Assembly (NCBI GenBank): GCA_000320545.1
Contig: ADNK01000156.1
Coordinates: 1-64,000 of the forward strand
Origin: Bigelowiella natans CCMP2755
Taxonomy: Eukaryota > Cercozoa > Chlorarachniophyceae
Direction: 5' to 3'
Length of the DNA: 64,000 nt
Shown here: positions 10,484-22,644 of the stretch, piece after piece
How the letters are laid out: each line of letters opens with the position of its first letter
Position numbering within the stretch: position 1 is the first letter of the stretch
Program-made: the position numbers and the translations under genes
Notes under the pieces: generated by a model
Told to the model about the DNA's origin: nothing
Seen by the model: only the letters and a program-made list of their open reading frames with translations
The model's database searches: none

Positions 10484-11937
10484 AGATAGACTGCTGAACA
10501 AAGAGTTAGCAGCATATTGCTTGTCTGTCGCTTATGCTTTTGACATCGAAACATTACGCAACACATACATGCCAACGTATCTTGAATTAGAAGAGTACGA
10601 CTGACCGCAACAATTGAAAATACCGCTGTGTCAAGATGTGCCATGAAGTCGCACATGCAACCTAAAAAGGCATGGATGAGACGGATGTAATGCGTAATTA
10701 AATCCTTTCAATGGTCGTCCTAATGTATCCGAAAGCATCCATGCTGTCTAGCTGTGTCGTCGATATCGCGCAGCTGCCAATCGTGTTTGCACATATGTAA
10801 CTGCCTACGATCAGCTCTGCTGCTCATGTATGCATATTTCATCTAGACATGCTAAGACGGGTGTAAGATTTGATTAAATCTTATTAATGGTCATACATCC
10901 TAGTCTAGATGTGCAATGCAGCGGCTGCAGCGCTTATGTATATTTTATTGTCTAGCTGTTTTGTTTCGATTGTCACATTTACTAGACATGTCGCATCGCA
11001 TGTGTGTGAAAACATCTTCTCTGTTACGCGCACTTCGTCTAGATATGACGCGGCGTGCATAATTACATATGCCTTATACGTGGCACTGTATTTGCAGTAA
11101 AAATCTCACATAATAACAACAGGACACGCTGTGATCAAGTGATACTGCTAGCTAATTAGGTAAATCAGGTACTACGCATCTACATGATCGAGCGCTAAAT
11201 AATGCATGAAACACATTACATGTCAATGGACAAACATACGTGCACAGCATCATACAAGCGCTGTGCGGCCCGCTAAATTGCACGGCTACAATTAGGATGA
11301 TGCAACCATTGAAATGTAGAGAAAAGATTTACGATGTATGATCAATGCAATACATCCGTCTCTGCATACGATGTAGATACATTAGGATGACCATTGAAAA
11401 AATTTGAACATTTCATCACATCCGTCTCACATCCGTCTCATATCATCATGATGACAATGAAAATATACAATTATTTCATTGCATCCGATCCGTTATACTG
11501 CTCATGCCTGCCGCATGAGATAACATGCATGATCGGAGGCAACTAAGCAGACATAGCTTAATCGCTGTAACCACAGCTTTGCACAGCTACATTATATTAG
11601 GATGACAATAATTGAAAAAGTGTAAGTATTTCATAACACCCGTATCATGCCTGCCGCATGCATGGCACAACATAAGTTCTGTATATATGTAGCCGCTGCC
11701 TTGCATAGCTACACTAGGATGACCTTTGAAAAGATCTAACCATTTCATTATATACATCCGTCTCATACCTGCCGCGCACATTGCTACACAAGAATTGCAA
11801 GCAACAAGCGCGTAAATAACTGTCGTATTACAGCTTACACAGTTTGCACTATTTACCAAAATTTTGAAATTCGCTTGATTCTTCAAAAAAGCTCAATGTT
11901 CACAAATTAAATGGATGCTTCATAAAATTCAAGCTCA
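10484..11937. other. convergent gap island carrying a hairpin-repeat cluster
   Basis: End-to-end gap of 1.45 kb without a supported gene. Texture is rich in GCATGC, CATG and TAGC words, with almost no microsatellites. It contains the main cluster of the dispersed repeat described separately. Confidence 0.6.
10678..11766. repeat. dispersed imperfect inverted repeat, at least 7 copies here
   Basis: The unit has a left part like TAGGATGACCATTGAAA, a short variable middle of about 6-45 nt, and a right part like TTTCATTACATCCGTCTCAT. GGATG pairs with CATCC, and TGAAA with TTTCA, so a copy can fold back. Plus-orientation copies lie near 11291-11366, 11381-11430, 11449-11492, 11597-11647 and 11714-11766. 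Inverted copies lie near 10678-10726 and 10855-10900. A half copy is at 7977-8005 and a further inverted one at 29379-29420. Confidence 0.7.
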
Positions 11938-13190
11938 TCATGCCATATTGCCCACACCGTTTGCAATGCACACATCCCTCGTCGTCCGCAGATATTTCAT
12001 TGTATTGCTGCTATGAGAGACGATCGCCTGTGCTAAGATCCTTGGCTTCTGTTCATGCAACTCCGCAGGAAATCCCAAGCTGGCAGCTTGTCCTTGGATC
12101 ACTGACACCATCTGTGCCCTTAATGCGGTGTTATCTCGTCCACCTGGGGGTGTATGGATCATGATGACTCTCATCGAAGCATTGTGTACCGTGGTACTGA
12201 AACTTAGTAGGGCCTTGCCATCAATCTGTTGGGGCAACGTATTCGCTTTGCCTCTCCAGTAGTTATCGTCGGAGCAACGCCATCCCATGTGAAATAAATA
12301 TATACCGATGTCAGTCCGCGTCCAGGTTTCAATTGGTTTCTGTGCGAACGCTACAAGCTCTGCGGGGAGAGAATTCTTAGCTGCAGCTAACTGTTGGAGC
12401 ATGGCGACGCACATAGCGGCCAGTCCCCCCCCTTCGCGCTGTAATTTGAAATAGAGTGCTCCTTCCTTGGCTTCACCTTCAAACTGGGCCTTCATTCGCG
12501 CAGGATCCACCGCGGCTATCAACGCGATATGGCGCCACAGTTTCCCATGGTTTACTGGCCGCTGCAATTCCTGTGTACGTAAGCGTATATCATGAGCATT
12601 TACGTTGGAGACGGAAAAATCTTCACCGAAATGCAGCATTGATTTTCATTAGTTACCGTGCAAAAGTCGTGCCATGCCCACGGGATGAGACTATTATCAG
12701 CTAAACAGCCCTTTGAAGTTTTTGCCATCAACTCTCTGGCAGCGTTTGCCGCATTCTCTGCCGCCGTGTAGAAATCATTGACTGTCTTGTAGTCAGGCAT
12801 CCTTTGTAGTGGAGTATTATTCATGTAAGCTAAAAGGCCTATAATTATCCTCTTCTATGTATTTAACTCCATAACTCTCTCATTTCTTCCCGAATCGATC
12901 TTTTCCATCCTTCATTGGTTTGAAGATAGAAAATAGGCGAAGTGGGGGAGCAAGAATAGAAGCTAACTTACAAACGAACGGCATCAACATTGGCATGTAC
13001 CGTATTCCAAGTTTTGCGTCTCCATAGTGTACAACCTGAACCAGTAGAGGGTGAGAGAGGTCAGCCAATCATGTGTTTTATGTCAAGATTAAGCCGGCAC
13101 CTGTTGCTGGTTGAAGGCAGCGGGCAGGGCTTGCTGGAACTGCCACGCGAAGCCCGAGCTGGCAGACTGAGGCTGCTGAACCGCTCCCAT
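11938..13190 (-). CDS. unrecognised protein with a SAM-like C-terminal segment
   Basis: Four minus-strand exons in phase: 13190-13101, 13035-12972, 12829-12657 and 12570-11938; 319 aa, ATG at 13190. The N-terminus is Gln/Ala-rich (MGAVQQPQSASSGF). The middle is helical with many Ala (FYTAAENAANAARELMAK). Residues of about 215-260 read like a sterile-alpha-motif fold (ETWTRTDIGIYLFHMGW, then QIDGKALLSFS). That suggests protein or RNA binding but is only a resemblance. The short exons 1-2 are supported by phase and strong GTAAGT/CAG sites. Confidence 0.6.
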
Positions 13191-13956
13191 TGCTGTGTTT
13201 GTTTCTACTGGTTGGTTGGTGGCGGGGGGGTGGTGCCCGAAGGTTTGTCAGGGGTGGGTTCACTCGATTTTGTCAGGGGGTTGCAGTTTTTTTTTTGGTC
13301 CGATTTAGCACCCGGTTGGTGTGGAAGATGCCGGGGGTTTCATGTCGCGCACCAAAAATTACATGCGATTTATTTAATATACGCCTCTACCGCCGGGATT
13401 CCAAGATAGAATTCCTGAATTGCCATCCACAGTTAACCTAGATCTGGCTAAAATTGTACTCCGGATGGCACCAGCGTCTCTCCGAGCAGTTGCTCCTGCT
13501 AAGGCCGCCTCCACGGTGTTGTGGAGTGTCTTGCTATTGGCGCAGTGGGAGAGTACACTCTGCGCAGCCGATCATGCTGTTTCTTCATCTACTTTGCGAA
13601 GTATCGAGGATGCGACGAGGAGGATACCGCTTGATCTAGAGCGGTTATCTGTGCGCCTCAGAGAAGAAGATTGCGTTTCCAACCCTCTTCAAGCCATAGA
13701 AGATTACAAGGTCAACACTTATTGGTCTTAGCTGAAAGGGTCATTACGAACTGCCCTAGCACAATCATTTGTTTCTTCATCATCGTCAATTCCGTCCACA
13801 TCCACCACCCTAACACACGTTTATTTCCCCGGTTAATACTCAGACTTGGATCATGAAAATCTCTGAACAAAGTAGATAAGCCTCTCCCGTCGAAATATCT
13901 ACTCCTTACATGTTGCACGTCCACACAGCAATCACACATATACCTGCTCGCTCATC
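13191..13956. promoter_or_regulatory. divergent intergenic region, possible small ORF
   Basis: A start-to-start gap of 766 bp. A 103-codon plus-strand frame at 13420-13731 (starting MPSTVNLDLAKIVLRM) is open and Ala-rich but lacks family resemblance or splice support. I do not call it a gene. It could be an upstream 5' leader of the 13957 gene. Confidence 0.4.
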
Positions 13957-15291
13957 ATGCTCACAAGCGTCGTTTCTGCCACCACCAACAACATTGCCTT
14001 GATTTCAGACAACACCACGCCGATGTCCGGGGAAGAATGTAACAACTGCGGCTCTGATGTGACGACAGGGCTTACCATTGACCTCATGGCGGCACGTGAG
14101 AATTGCAGCGAACACCAACAGTGCCTCCTCGTGGCACCACATCCTCATGATCATCCGCAACAGTATCGTGTTCCTTCTCGTGAGGTTGATCTAGTCTGGA
14201 AACGGCACATAATCGAGACACGCGCCTACATCCGCGACTGTGAGGCTCTTTTCGGCCCAAATCGGTACCTCCATCGGTCAACCATGGTGACAACTCCTGG
14301 CAAAGTAAGACGTGTGTCTCTCCTTTGCGTAGTACTAGCGAGAATACTGTTTCTTCCCTCAATCCAAGGACGAATATCCCATCCTTTTTCTTTCCTCCTT
14401 CTTCAATCTTCTACGATCATAATCCTGAAATATTGTTCGCTACGTCTCTGTTCAACCTTATGTCTGAAAAGGCTGCGGGCGATTTGGCAGTGGCAACTCT
14501 TGGAAGCTTAGTTTCTCTCACCGTTGAGGAAGAGGAGAGTAAGCAGTGTTTTTCTTGTAGTGATTCGATGGAATAACATCGTTTACATTATTCAGATATA
14601 TTTCGCCGTAAATATCAGATATGTTATCAATTATATATACGTGTATTTATATTATATATATATATATATATATATATTTCTTATACTATCCTCGTGTTCC
14701 CGTTTTCCCCTCCTCTTCTTATAGTAGAAGAGAATAGAAGCACATTCATCTCATGGAGTTCTGAGGACGAGAGGCAGTTAAAATTGATACTTCATTCTGC
14801 CAATAATGATGCGGAAGGTGATCATTGGCGTGTTTATTACCGTTGCCACTGCTTTTCCTTGGGAGGGGGGGTTGCTGTCTTTGGATGTGCGTGCGTGCGT
14901 GCGTGCGTGCGTGTGTGTGTGTCTGTCAACACCCGAATCTAGTACATAAAATTAACGTGTGTGCCTCTCTCTGTATGCGCGTGCGTGCGTGTGTATGTTT
15001 TGTGTGAATTATGAAAGAATTGGCAGCGTGTATCCGTGCGGGAGGATCTTCTGCCCTCCTGCAGCCTCCTCCTTTGGACGACGACATGGCTCTGCTGGAG
15101 TGGGAGGCCATGGCGATTATCCCAGAAGAAGCAGAAAAGGAATATCTGAATCTACACCACGTCATGAATAAGGGACTGGGCGTTGCATCTCCGTACGTCG
15201 ACTTGCTATGGCATCGGCACATGGTGGGAATCATGCATCTTTTTTGTCGGAACTTTTTGTTTTTGTTCGTGTGCTAATATATGAATATGAT

Positions 15292-15356
<65 letters not shown>

Positions 15357-15377
15357 ACAATTATGTTACATTTGCAT

Positions 15378-15415
<38 letters not shown>

Positions 15416-17362
15416 TCACCATATGCATATTATTATTATCTCGCCTTTATGAAGGTGGACACGGTAGCTTACGATCGCTTCTGTGGGCGGCACTTCGGGC
15501 GCTACGTGCATCATGATGTGGGGTATGAAGATGAATGGCGTGTGGACTTCCCCACCATGGAGGTTGTCGGAGCAGAAGGAATGGAAGATGATAACGTTTT
15601 TTCCCTTCTTAATCCAATGCCTACTCAAGAAGATTTCGATGACACTCTTGGCCTCTACGAGAAGGTGCAGCTGTCACTGATGAGAGGGAGGAAGGGAGAG
15701 GGCGAGGAAGCAATGTGCGCTCGGAATCTCGGCTTTTGAATGCAGCATGATGATGAAGCAAAACGATGCAAGCAAGTGATGATGATGGTGGTTGGTTACA
15801 AATGGGATTTCTCGCAGGTATTGGGGTCTCCCCCCCCCCTCGATATCTGGTCCAGATCGGCCACGTCTTCGGGGCACGGGCACAGTCCCCACGGCCACAA
15901 TCCCCACGGCCACTACCCGCACATCTACACCCCCATCCCACCCACTGACAACCCGGACCCTAAGGTCGTAACAACACCACCCTAGTATGGTATACAGTAG
16001 AGGAACAAGAAGAAGAAGAAGAAGAAGGAGAGCACTGATGGTGACGACGACGATGCGACACAGCACATCATGATTGATGTGGTTATAGTTGGAGGTCCCG
16101 TCTGAGAATGTGTGCTGTTTGTTCGTCGCTGATGCAGGCAGTGATTACTGCAAATGGCGGGTGCACTGGGTGCTGCTGCAATTGCAAAGGCTTCGAATGC
16201 GCTGTTCCCGGTCCTGCCGTTGCTGGTCAGTACAGTAGAGGAGAGGAAGAGGAGTACGAGCATGTGAGGGTGGATGGGTAGGTAGGTAGGTAGGAAGGGG
16301 TTACACTACGCTATTAGGTTATTTGCTCATCAATATGTCCTTCATTTCCTTTATTTTCTTCTTCTTCTTCTTCTTCTTCTTCTTCTTCTTCTTCTTCCTC
16401 ATCATCATTGTGAGAAAGGCCACGCACAGATATAGTATCGATAATTGTAGTTGAGGCCATGGTTGTTGCTGTGTGCCGTGAAGGAATGAAATGAGGAGCT
16501 GCTGCCTGGTTCTTGTACTTAATGCCTACTATCTATGAAAAGGCTTCGGACTTGCGACTTTTGCGTGGATATGGTCTCTCTTTCTCGGGATTGAATGGGA
16601 AACTATCTCGGTATCTCAACGAAGAAGAAGAAGAAGAAGAAGACACACCAATTTACGCACGGGCGCGCCCGCGCGCGCGTGTGCGTGCTGTAATGCTTTT
16701 GAGTTCTACTAAATTCATTATCATAATTATTACTGCTAGGTGAGCTATTGTTCCAGCACCTCCATTTACACGAGTAGTACTGACACGACGATAAAAATGG
16801 CACCGGGGTAGAGCAGCAGCACCAGCGCCAGACACGCGATCATGATTGTGTTTTGATTGAATGACAAACCGTGATTGATGATGAGGGTGATGACGAGGGG
16901 CAGAAATCAACAACACACATCATACTGTACAAGGCCACCACGTTATTCTTGTTCGATTTAGTTGGATTCGAAGAAATAACAATGCTCGGCAATGTTTTTT
17001 CTTCTCAATCTCCATTTACTTTGTTGTTGTATTTCAGTGCTATTCTTGCTACCGCTGGTGATGTGATTTTGATAATCACCAATGCTCTTATGATGATGAT
17101 GATGATGATGATGATGATGGGCTCTTTCTCCTTCTGCTACTATCATTTATCTATCTATCTATTTCTGCTTTATAATAATGATAATTTTGAAAAATTGAGA
17201 ATAATAATACTAATAGGGGAATCACGATTACAACCACGTGTGATGCACTCTCGGCACTTGAGGGGACCAGCAGCTGGGATGATTATTGCAAAGATAGTGA
17301 CTGCACAGGTGGTGTTGTTCACAAAGTGTACTACTAGGTAGCAGGATTAGTAGTAGTGGTTT

Positions 17363-17400
<38 letters not shown>

Positions 17401-18076
17401 CATGATGATATGGTCTGCTTAAGAATGACGCACTATTATCGTGTCGTTTTAGCTGATGATGACCTCCGGAACGCGTTCAATGCAGCATTGATCGGCGCTA
17501 TACTATTGCCGCTGCTCTTGACCAGTGCCTTACTCGTCTCTGGCTGTGTTGTCTGCCGTTGCTCCGGTGAGATATCAAGAGCGATAGAGAGATAGAAGTG
17601 CCGACGGGGCATTATGCTAATGATAAGAGGGGAGGGGACATGGCATGACGATCGATCTTTCTCCAAGTTGTAGACTTCTATGTGTGAGCTAGGGAGTGTG
17701 GTTGAGAAGACTGAGAGGAAGTAAAAGAGGAGGAGGAGGAGGAAACATAATGTCTAGGCAATTCCTCGAAACGCACAGGGAGAGTATATATCGATGAGTC
17801 TCACTATCAACAACCCTCCTAACTAGCTAATGAACACCTCTCTCTCTTCGTTCACAGGAAATCCTTTCTGTGGGCGTAAGTGGGCGTTTCCCAAGTGCTT
17901 TCTCTGGACAGGGACCATCATAAGTACCGTCGCCGTCATCATTATCGTCGATGCTGTTTGTAGAATCTTTAAAAAAAAACATTATTATTTTATAAGAGAA
18001 CGTAGTCACAACTGTCAGAATGTTGTCACGTAAACCACACGCACAAACTAACAAACAAGCAAAGCTGTACTAAATA

Positions 18077-18109
<33 letters not shown>

Positions 18110-18386
18110 CTGTGTGTGCGTGAGTGTGTGTGTGGGGGGGGGGGTGTCTATTGAATTATAACACAAACTTTTGAATCGGAAAATAGGTGGCGTGGCGTTG
18201 GTGCTGGCGATTATAGTACTAGCATCTTTCGATCAGAGGCCTGGCGCTCAGGATATTTGTTCTGATATTGCAATATGGGCGATAACCAAAAGTGGTTCAG
18301 GTGTAGTAGTAGTAGTACTATGTTGCAATATCTAGATGGTGATGATGATGCTTTTCATAAAACACATACACACGCGCGCGCGCGCA

Positions 18387-18428
<42 letters not shown>

Positions 18429-20031
18429 TGTGTGCATAGGTGGGAACAATCTAGCCGTATCTTATTATATTGATATTGAGGGACCACATGATACGATATC
18501 AGCGCCATCTTATGACTCCGACTGCACTTCGGTTGTTGCATTTGGTAATAGCAGTAGTAGTAGTAGTAGTAGCAGTAGTAGTAGTAGTAATGGGTAGAAG
18601 CACCACACAGCCTTCTACGGATAACTGACACTACTTCATTTTCTTTCGATGTAAGTATATTATTATTTTCATCGTCGTCGTCGTCGTCATTGTTATCATT
18701 ACCGTGATCACCATGATCACCACCGAACAACTACTCACGCAAAGCCTACTGCGATTTTATCAGGATACATCGCCCCGATTCTCGCCGTCTGCTTTCTCGG
18801 TTATTGTTGCTGCTGCTGCTGCTGTTGTTGATGTTTGTTGTGGTCGATGTATACGGCTGCTAGTATGCGGAGAAGGAAGAAGAAGAGAAGAAAGGAAAAG
18901 ATGCATGATGGCTGCGTGGGTGGTGATAATGATTGCTCACGATGAGATGGCTACACGCTTCTCGCCACCACCGGCCACACCTTCAATGAAACCAGCAAAA
19001 TATCTTGAAATGCTACAATCCATGCACATCATCATTCAAATCGTCGCAGCCTCTTCCTCCTCTTCTTCCTCCCCCCCCCCCTCCTCCTTTCCTTCTCTAA
19101 GTGTATTGCCTGTGCTTCTTTAGTTTTGTCGGTTTGCTATTCAATCCGCGGCTCTCGTTCAGCAGAGTACACCGAAGTTAATGTGGATGAGGTACTATTA
19201 TTTCTTTTACTACTAGTACTACTACAATGATGATGATGATGATGATGATGATGACAATGATCGCAACAATAACAACAACTACTACTACTACTACCACTAC
19301 CACTGCTAATCTCTGCTAGGTAACCGCGGCCATTGCTGAGGTTAAGCAGCCTATTTTCGCTTCTGGAAGAGGAGGAGAAGCATCTTATGAAATGAAGGTA
19401 AGATGGCCTCGTTGAAAGGCATCAGTAGCTCACGCCGCTGCTGTCGTAGTCATCGCCGTTGTAGCACAATTCGAGATGATAGCAGCAGTATACCGAAGAA
19501 GAAGAAGAAGAAGAAGAGTTACGGCTAGCAATGGGGTGCCAGCTCTCTATCTCTCTCTATCGCTCAATGTTTCTGAAAAGAAATCTTGTTCTTCTTCTTC
19601 CTCCTACTCCTCCTCGTCCTCCCCCCATATCGGCATGCATCGCCACTTGACTGTCGCTCTGCTGCTGCTGCTGCTGCTGCTACTACTTTGTGTGATGAAT
19701 CCTCCTGTAACGTACACCACCCAGAACCCGGCCGCATCGACGCTACTGCCGCAAGCCAAGACCCCGGCCGTCGTCGCTCCGTCATCAACGGTGGCTGTGA
19801 AGTGCCCACATTGCGGGACAGATATTGCTGCTCCTGCCAACGCACCGGTGCGTAGTTATCCAGAATGCTGCTGCTGATGCCGCTGAAAATACTAATTGCT
19901 AGATTATGATGATGATGTGCACTTCACGACTGTCCATGTGCCAAAAAGGGGGGGGAGGGTGGAGAAGAGGAAGAAAAAGAAAGGATCTTCCCAGCATATA
20001 GCAATGCATCCGAATATGAACCTTATATGTG

Positions 20032-20097
<66 letters not shown>

Positions 20098-20372
20098 GTA
20101 TACACATGTGTGAGTCACGTAGTTCTGGCCAATCATAATCCATTCTGCCACCTTATTCTCTGCGCAGCATACTTACCTCTTCTCCATCATCAATTATTAC
20201 TAACAACAACAATAACAACACACCCCTGCAGATCGTACGTTGTGGCAACTGTAACAATATCGTGAACGTGGCCCAAGCACAGCAGGCTGCTGCGATTCCT
20301 GTCGCTCTCCCTACAGCACCAGCAGTTGAAGGAGTTGTTTCCTCCAAGGAGAACGTTGCCAACCCCGAATAA
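13957..20372 (+). CDS. DUF1399-like tandem domain + four-helix membrane + zinc-ribbon protein
   Basis: Eighteen exons join in phase to 705 aa: 13957-14304, 14472-14538, 14725-14817, 15027-15223, 15455-15664, 15818-15964, 16138-16225, 16543-16610, 16740-16807, 17217-17308, 17453-17566, 17858-17923, 18187-18300, 18764-18799, 19124-19191, 19320-19397, 19725-19847, 20232-20372. The first third has two motifs of the DUF1399/glycine-rich-domain family: REVDLVWKRHIIETRAYIRD with CEALFG, and YVDLLWHRHM with YDRFCGRHFGRYVHH. A His-Pro-rich linker (GHGHSPHGHNPHGHYPH) and a Cys-rich knot (GGCTGCCCNCKGFEC) follow. Four hydrophobic helices come next, the first pair split by a Cys-bearing loop. The tail has an LSD1/ribbon-like CPHC...CGNC site and an Ala/Val-rich end. 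Function is unknown; a membrane sensor or adaptor is a guess. The exon 1-2 acceptor is the weakest call. Confidence 0.72.
14655..15412. repeat. intronic microsatellites: (TA)n, (GTGC)n/(GT)n, two long (TA)n
   Basis: (TA)n at about 14655-14678, (GTGC)n and (GT)n at 14887-14925, and (TA)n at 15297-15350 and 15380-15412. All fall in introns of the 13957-20372 gene. Confidence 0.95.
16356..18590. repeat. intronic microsatellites: TTC, GAA, ATG, CT, TA, GAGA, TAG
   Basis: (TTC)n 16356-16396, (GAA)n near 16620, (ATG)n 17091-17119, (CT)n 17367-17398, (TA)n 18072-18109, mixed (CG)(CA)(GA)n 18365-18428 and (TAG)n 18551-18590. They occupy introns, and many long low-complexity ORFs here are artefacts of them. 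Confidence 0.95.
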
Positions 20373-20460
20373 CTGATAGTGGATGGGTGGTCGCGTAATA
20401 GCTCTCTCTCTCTCTCTCCCTCTCTCTCTCTCTGTTTGTGTGTGTGTGTGTGTGTGTGTG
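20029..20460. repeat. (GT)n/(GA)n and (CT)n/(GT)n microsatellites
   Basis: 20029-20105 is in the last intron of the 13957-20372 gene. 20401-20460 lies just after its stop. Confidence 0.95.
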
Positions 20461-21360
20461 AATACGTAAATACGTATATACGCACCCCCACATCTCGACA
20501 TAGGAATACATAAAACAATGCCTAGCGACGTACGCTTTTTCACCACAATAATGCCACTGGCCTGCATGAACGGCATGCAGGATCGATCGATGACAACACA
20601 AGTGTGTCTCTTCATGCAGCACCGACTTAGCAGTGTTATCACTGCAGATCACCGCACCTGTAGTACGTACGTGGGCTAACACCCTGTCGCGCACGCTCCG
20701 CTAAATACTGTACAGCTGCCGAAGCAATTGCGGGAGAAGATCGCCGAGCATGCATCTTACATTACACGGCGCAATTCTTGCCTTGCCGCTGCCCTGCCTA
20801 GCTAGCTAGCTAGCTATGCTAGGCATCGATCTAGATGCTAACTTGACGAACGGCGGTCCGAGCCTAGCCTATATGTAGCTTGCAGAGGTATTAGCTAAAA
20901 TTGTTAATTCAATACGCATGTTGCGCTGTGCGTGTGCGATGCGAGGAATATAATGCGTGTGTCACCATATCAGCTCGAGGCTACGCGGTACTAAGCCATG
21001 TATGATGAACACAATATAAGGACGCAGCGTGTCACAAATTACAAATGACATAGCAGCGCTTGCTGAGAGTAGCAGCGGAGCGTGCATGCTATGCGCTCGA
21101 GCTAGTTACGTTTTGCCATGATGACAGCTCGCTAGCTCTATCAATGCCGCGGGTTGCAATTTGCTACGATACGATTGAATAAAAGATACATCGTATCGCT
21201 CCCCACGCTCGGCTGTGTGCAAATGAAACCAGTTGCTAGAAAGTCATGCCCCAGGCGTAGCGTCCAACATGCATCGCTACCTATTCTTTGTCCTTTGCAT
21301 TCTATTACAAGATAAAACTATCAGCCATTACTTGTGTTTAGCCTATGCTGGAACGAAGCA
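20373..21360. other. convergent gap island, palindromic-word rich
   Basis: End-to-end gap of about 1 kb. After the (CT)(GT) run it is packed with GATCGATC, GCATGC, CGTACG and a GCTAGCTAGCTAGC run near 20800. No gene is seen. Confidence 0.6.
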
Positions 21361-22091
21361 TCATCTTCTCTCCCGCCCACTTGCACTGCGGGGGCGGTAA
21401 CTGCGATCCGAGTGTCGCTTTCCATGTCGCAAAGCGGGGGTGGTGGCAGAATTTCTGGTGTATCTACGCCTTTTGACAGCAGCAGCCGGAGCATAGCAAG
21501 AACGAGATGAAGCTGCTGCATAGGGAAGAAAACAATAGAAGCATTTCTGTTCTTTGTGTGCAGTGCGTGCATACAAAAGTGAGTTGTGAGTGCATGTACA
21601 TGTGAGTGGTATTAATCGTACGTGATGCAATTGCATTTACGTAAAATACAGGAGCACAAACATTGGAGGCATGGACGCATGCAAATACCACCACCACCAT
21701 CGCTACCTGTGTTATCATCCTCCTCCTCCTCTTCGTCCTCGTCCTCTTCGTCGTCGTTCAGGGGTTCTAAGGGGAGCGGCGCATTAATTGTGAGGGAAGT
21801 GAGGCCTGATGCTGGAGAGAGAGCTGTGCCTATATCACCACTATGGTTCTTTTGTGAAATCAGCAACGACAACGGCGATTTTGAAGACGAGGACAGCATA
21901 GGCGGTAGGCTGAGCGGAGGGGGGAGAACTTTGATCATCATTGTAGGTGAGGCGGAGGAAGAAAAGGAGGCAGGATGACGACGTAGCTGCTGCTGCTTGT
22001 GGTGGTGGTGCTGATACTGATGCTTTTGGTGATGATGGGGAGAAGAAGAAGCTGCTTTGTTATTGCTACTATAGTTGCGAGCAGCCAACAT
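21361..22091 (-). CDS. unrecognised low-complexity protein, acidic run then basic Arg/Ser tail
   Basis: Two minus-strand exons in phase: 22091-21707 and 21515-21361; about 179 aa. The first exon is His/Gln and Ser rich, then SLTINAPLPLEPLNDDEEDE followed by a run of Glu/Asp. The last exon is basic (VKRRRYTRNS, RHGKRHSDRSYRPRSASGR). A nuclear RS-like protein is possible. The frame is open further up to an ATG at 22217, which would add a hydrophobic start. The opposite strand is also open in part, so the call is weak. It lies only 243 nt (or 117 nt) downstream of the 22335 stop on the same strand. Confidence 0.35.
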
Positions 22092-22334
22092 TGTACGGTT
22101 CCATCGGTTCGCAAACAAACAGAAAATGTGGGATATCGACGACTGATGATTCATGTGTAAAGGGAGAGCGAAGAAGAAAGGGAAAAAGAAGACGAATATA
22201 AAAAATAATGAGCCCATCAGTCAATCAATCAATCAATCCACCTTTGCAACCTCCCTTCATCTTCTATCACACTCACTTAAGATATATTGTTTTCTTCCAC
22301 TTCACATTGAAGACGGATATCAAAATGATTGGCC

Positions 22335-22609
22335 CTAACGACAACGCACCCAGTTGGACACGAATTTTTCTGGATCCTCAGGCCTAAAAATAAGCACTTT
22401 CCGCGGATATAAACTGTGCAGAGCATCCAGGATACTACTTGCAACGCCACGCCCTCTATATACTGGAAGGACAAGTCGTCGTCGTCATATCATTATCGTC
22501 ACCGATTTTATTACGTATTACGAGGACATGGATGGATGTTGTAGAAGGGAAAAAGCTAACAATGATTTCACTGCTGGCAGACATCATGAGAGAAAACACC
22601 TCTTGCAAA

Positions 22610-22644
<35 letters not shown>

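Noticed and set aside
13420-13731. 103-codon plus-strand ORF as an independent gene
   Set aside because: No family resemblance, no splice or start context, and position inside a divergent gap. Mentioned only in the gap entry.
16603-16916. Long open frames of poly-Ser, poly-His, poly-Leu or Lys runs in many introns (also 29033-29404, 37353-37639, 38274-38837, 46427-47098)
   Set aside because: They are translations of trinucleotide or dinucleotide repeats, are open on both strands, and clash with phase-consistent exons.
17038-17057. 20-nt exon in the 13957-20372 gene as part of the main transcript
   Set aside because: It cannot be combined in frame with the better 17217-17308 exon. Recorded only as an alternative.
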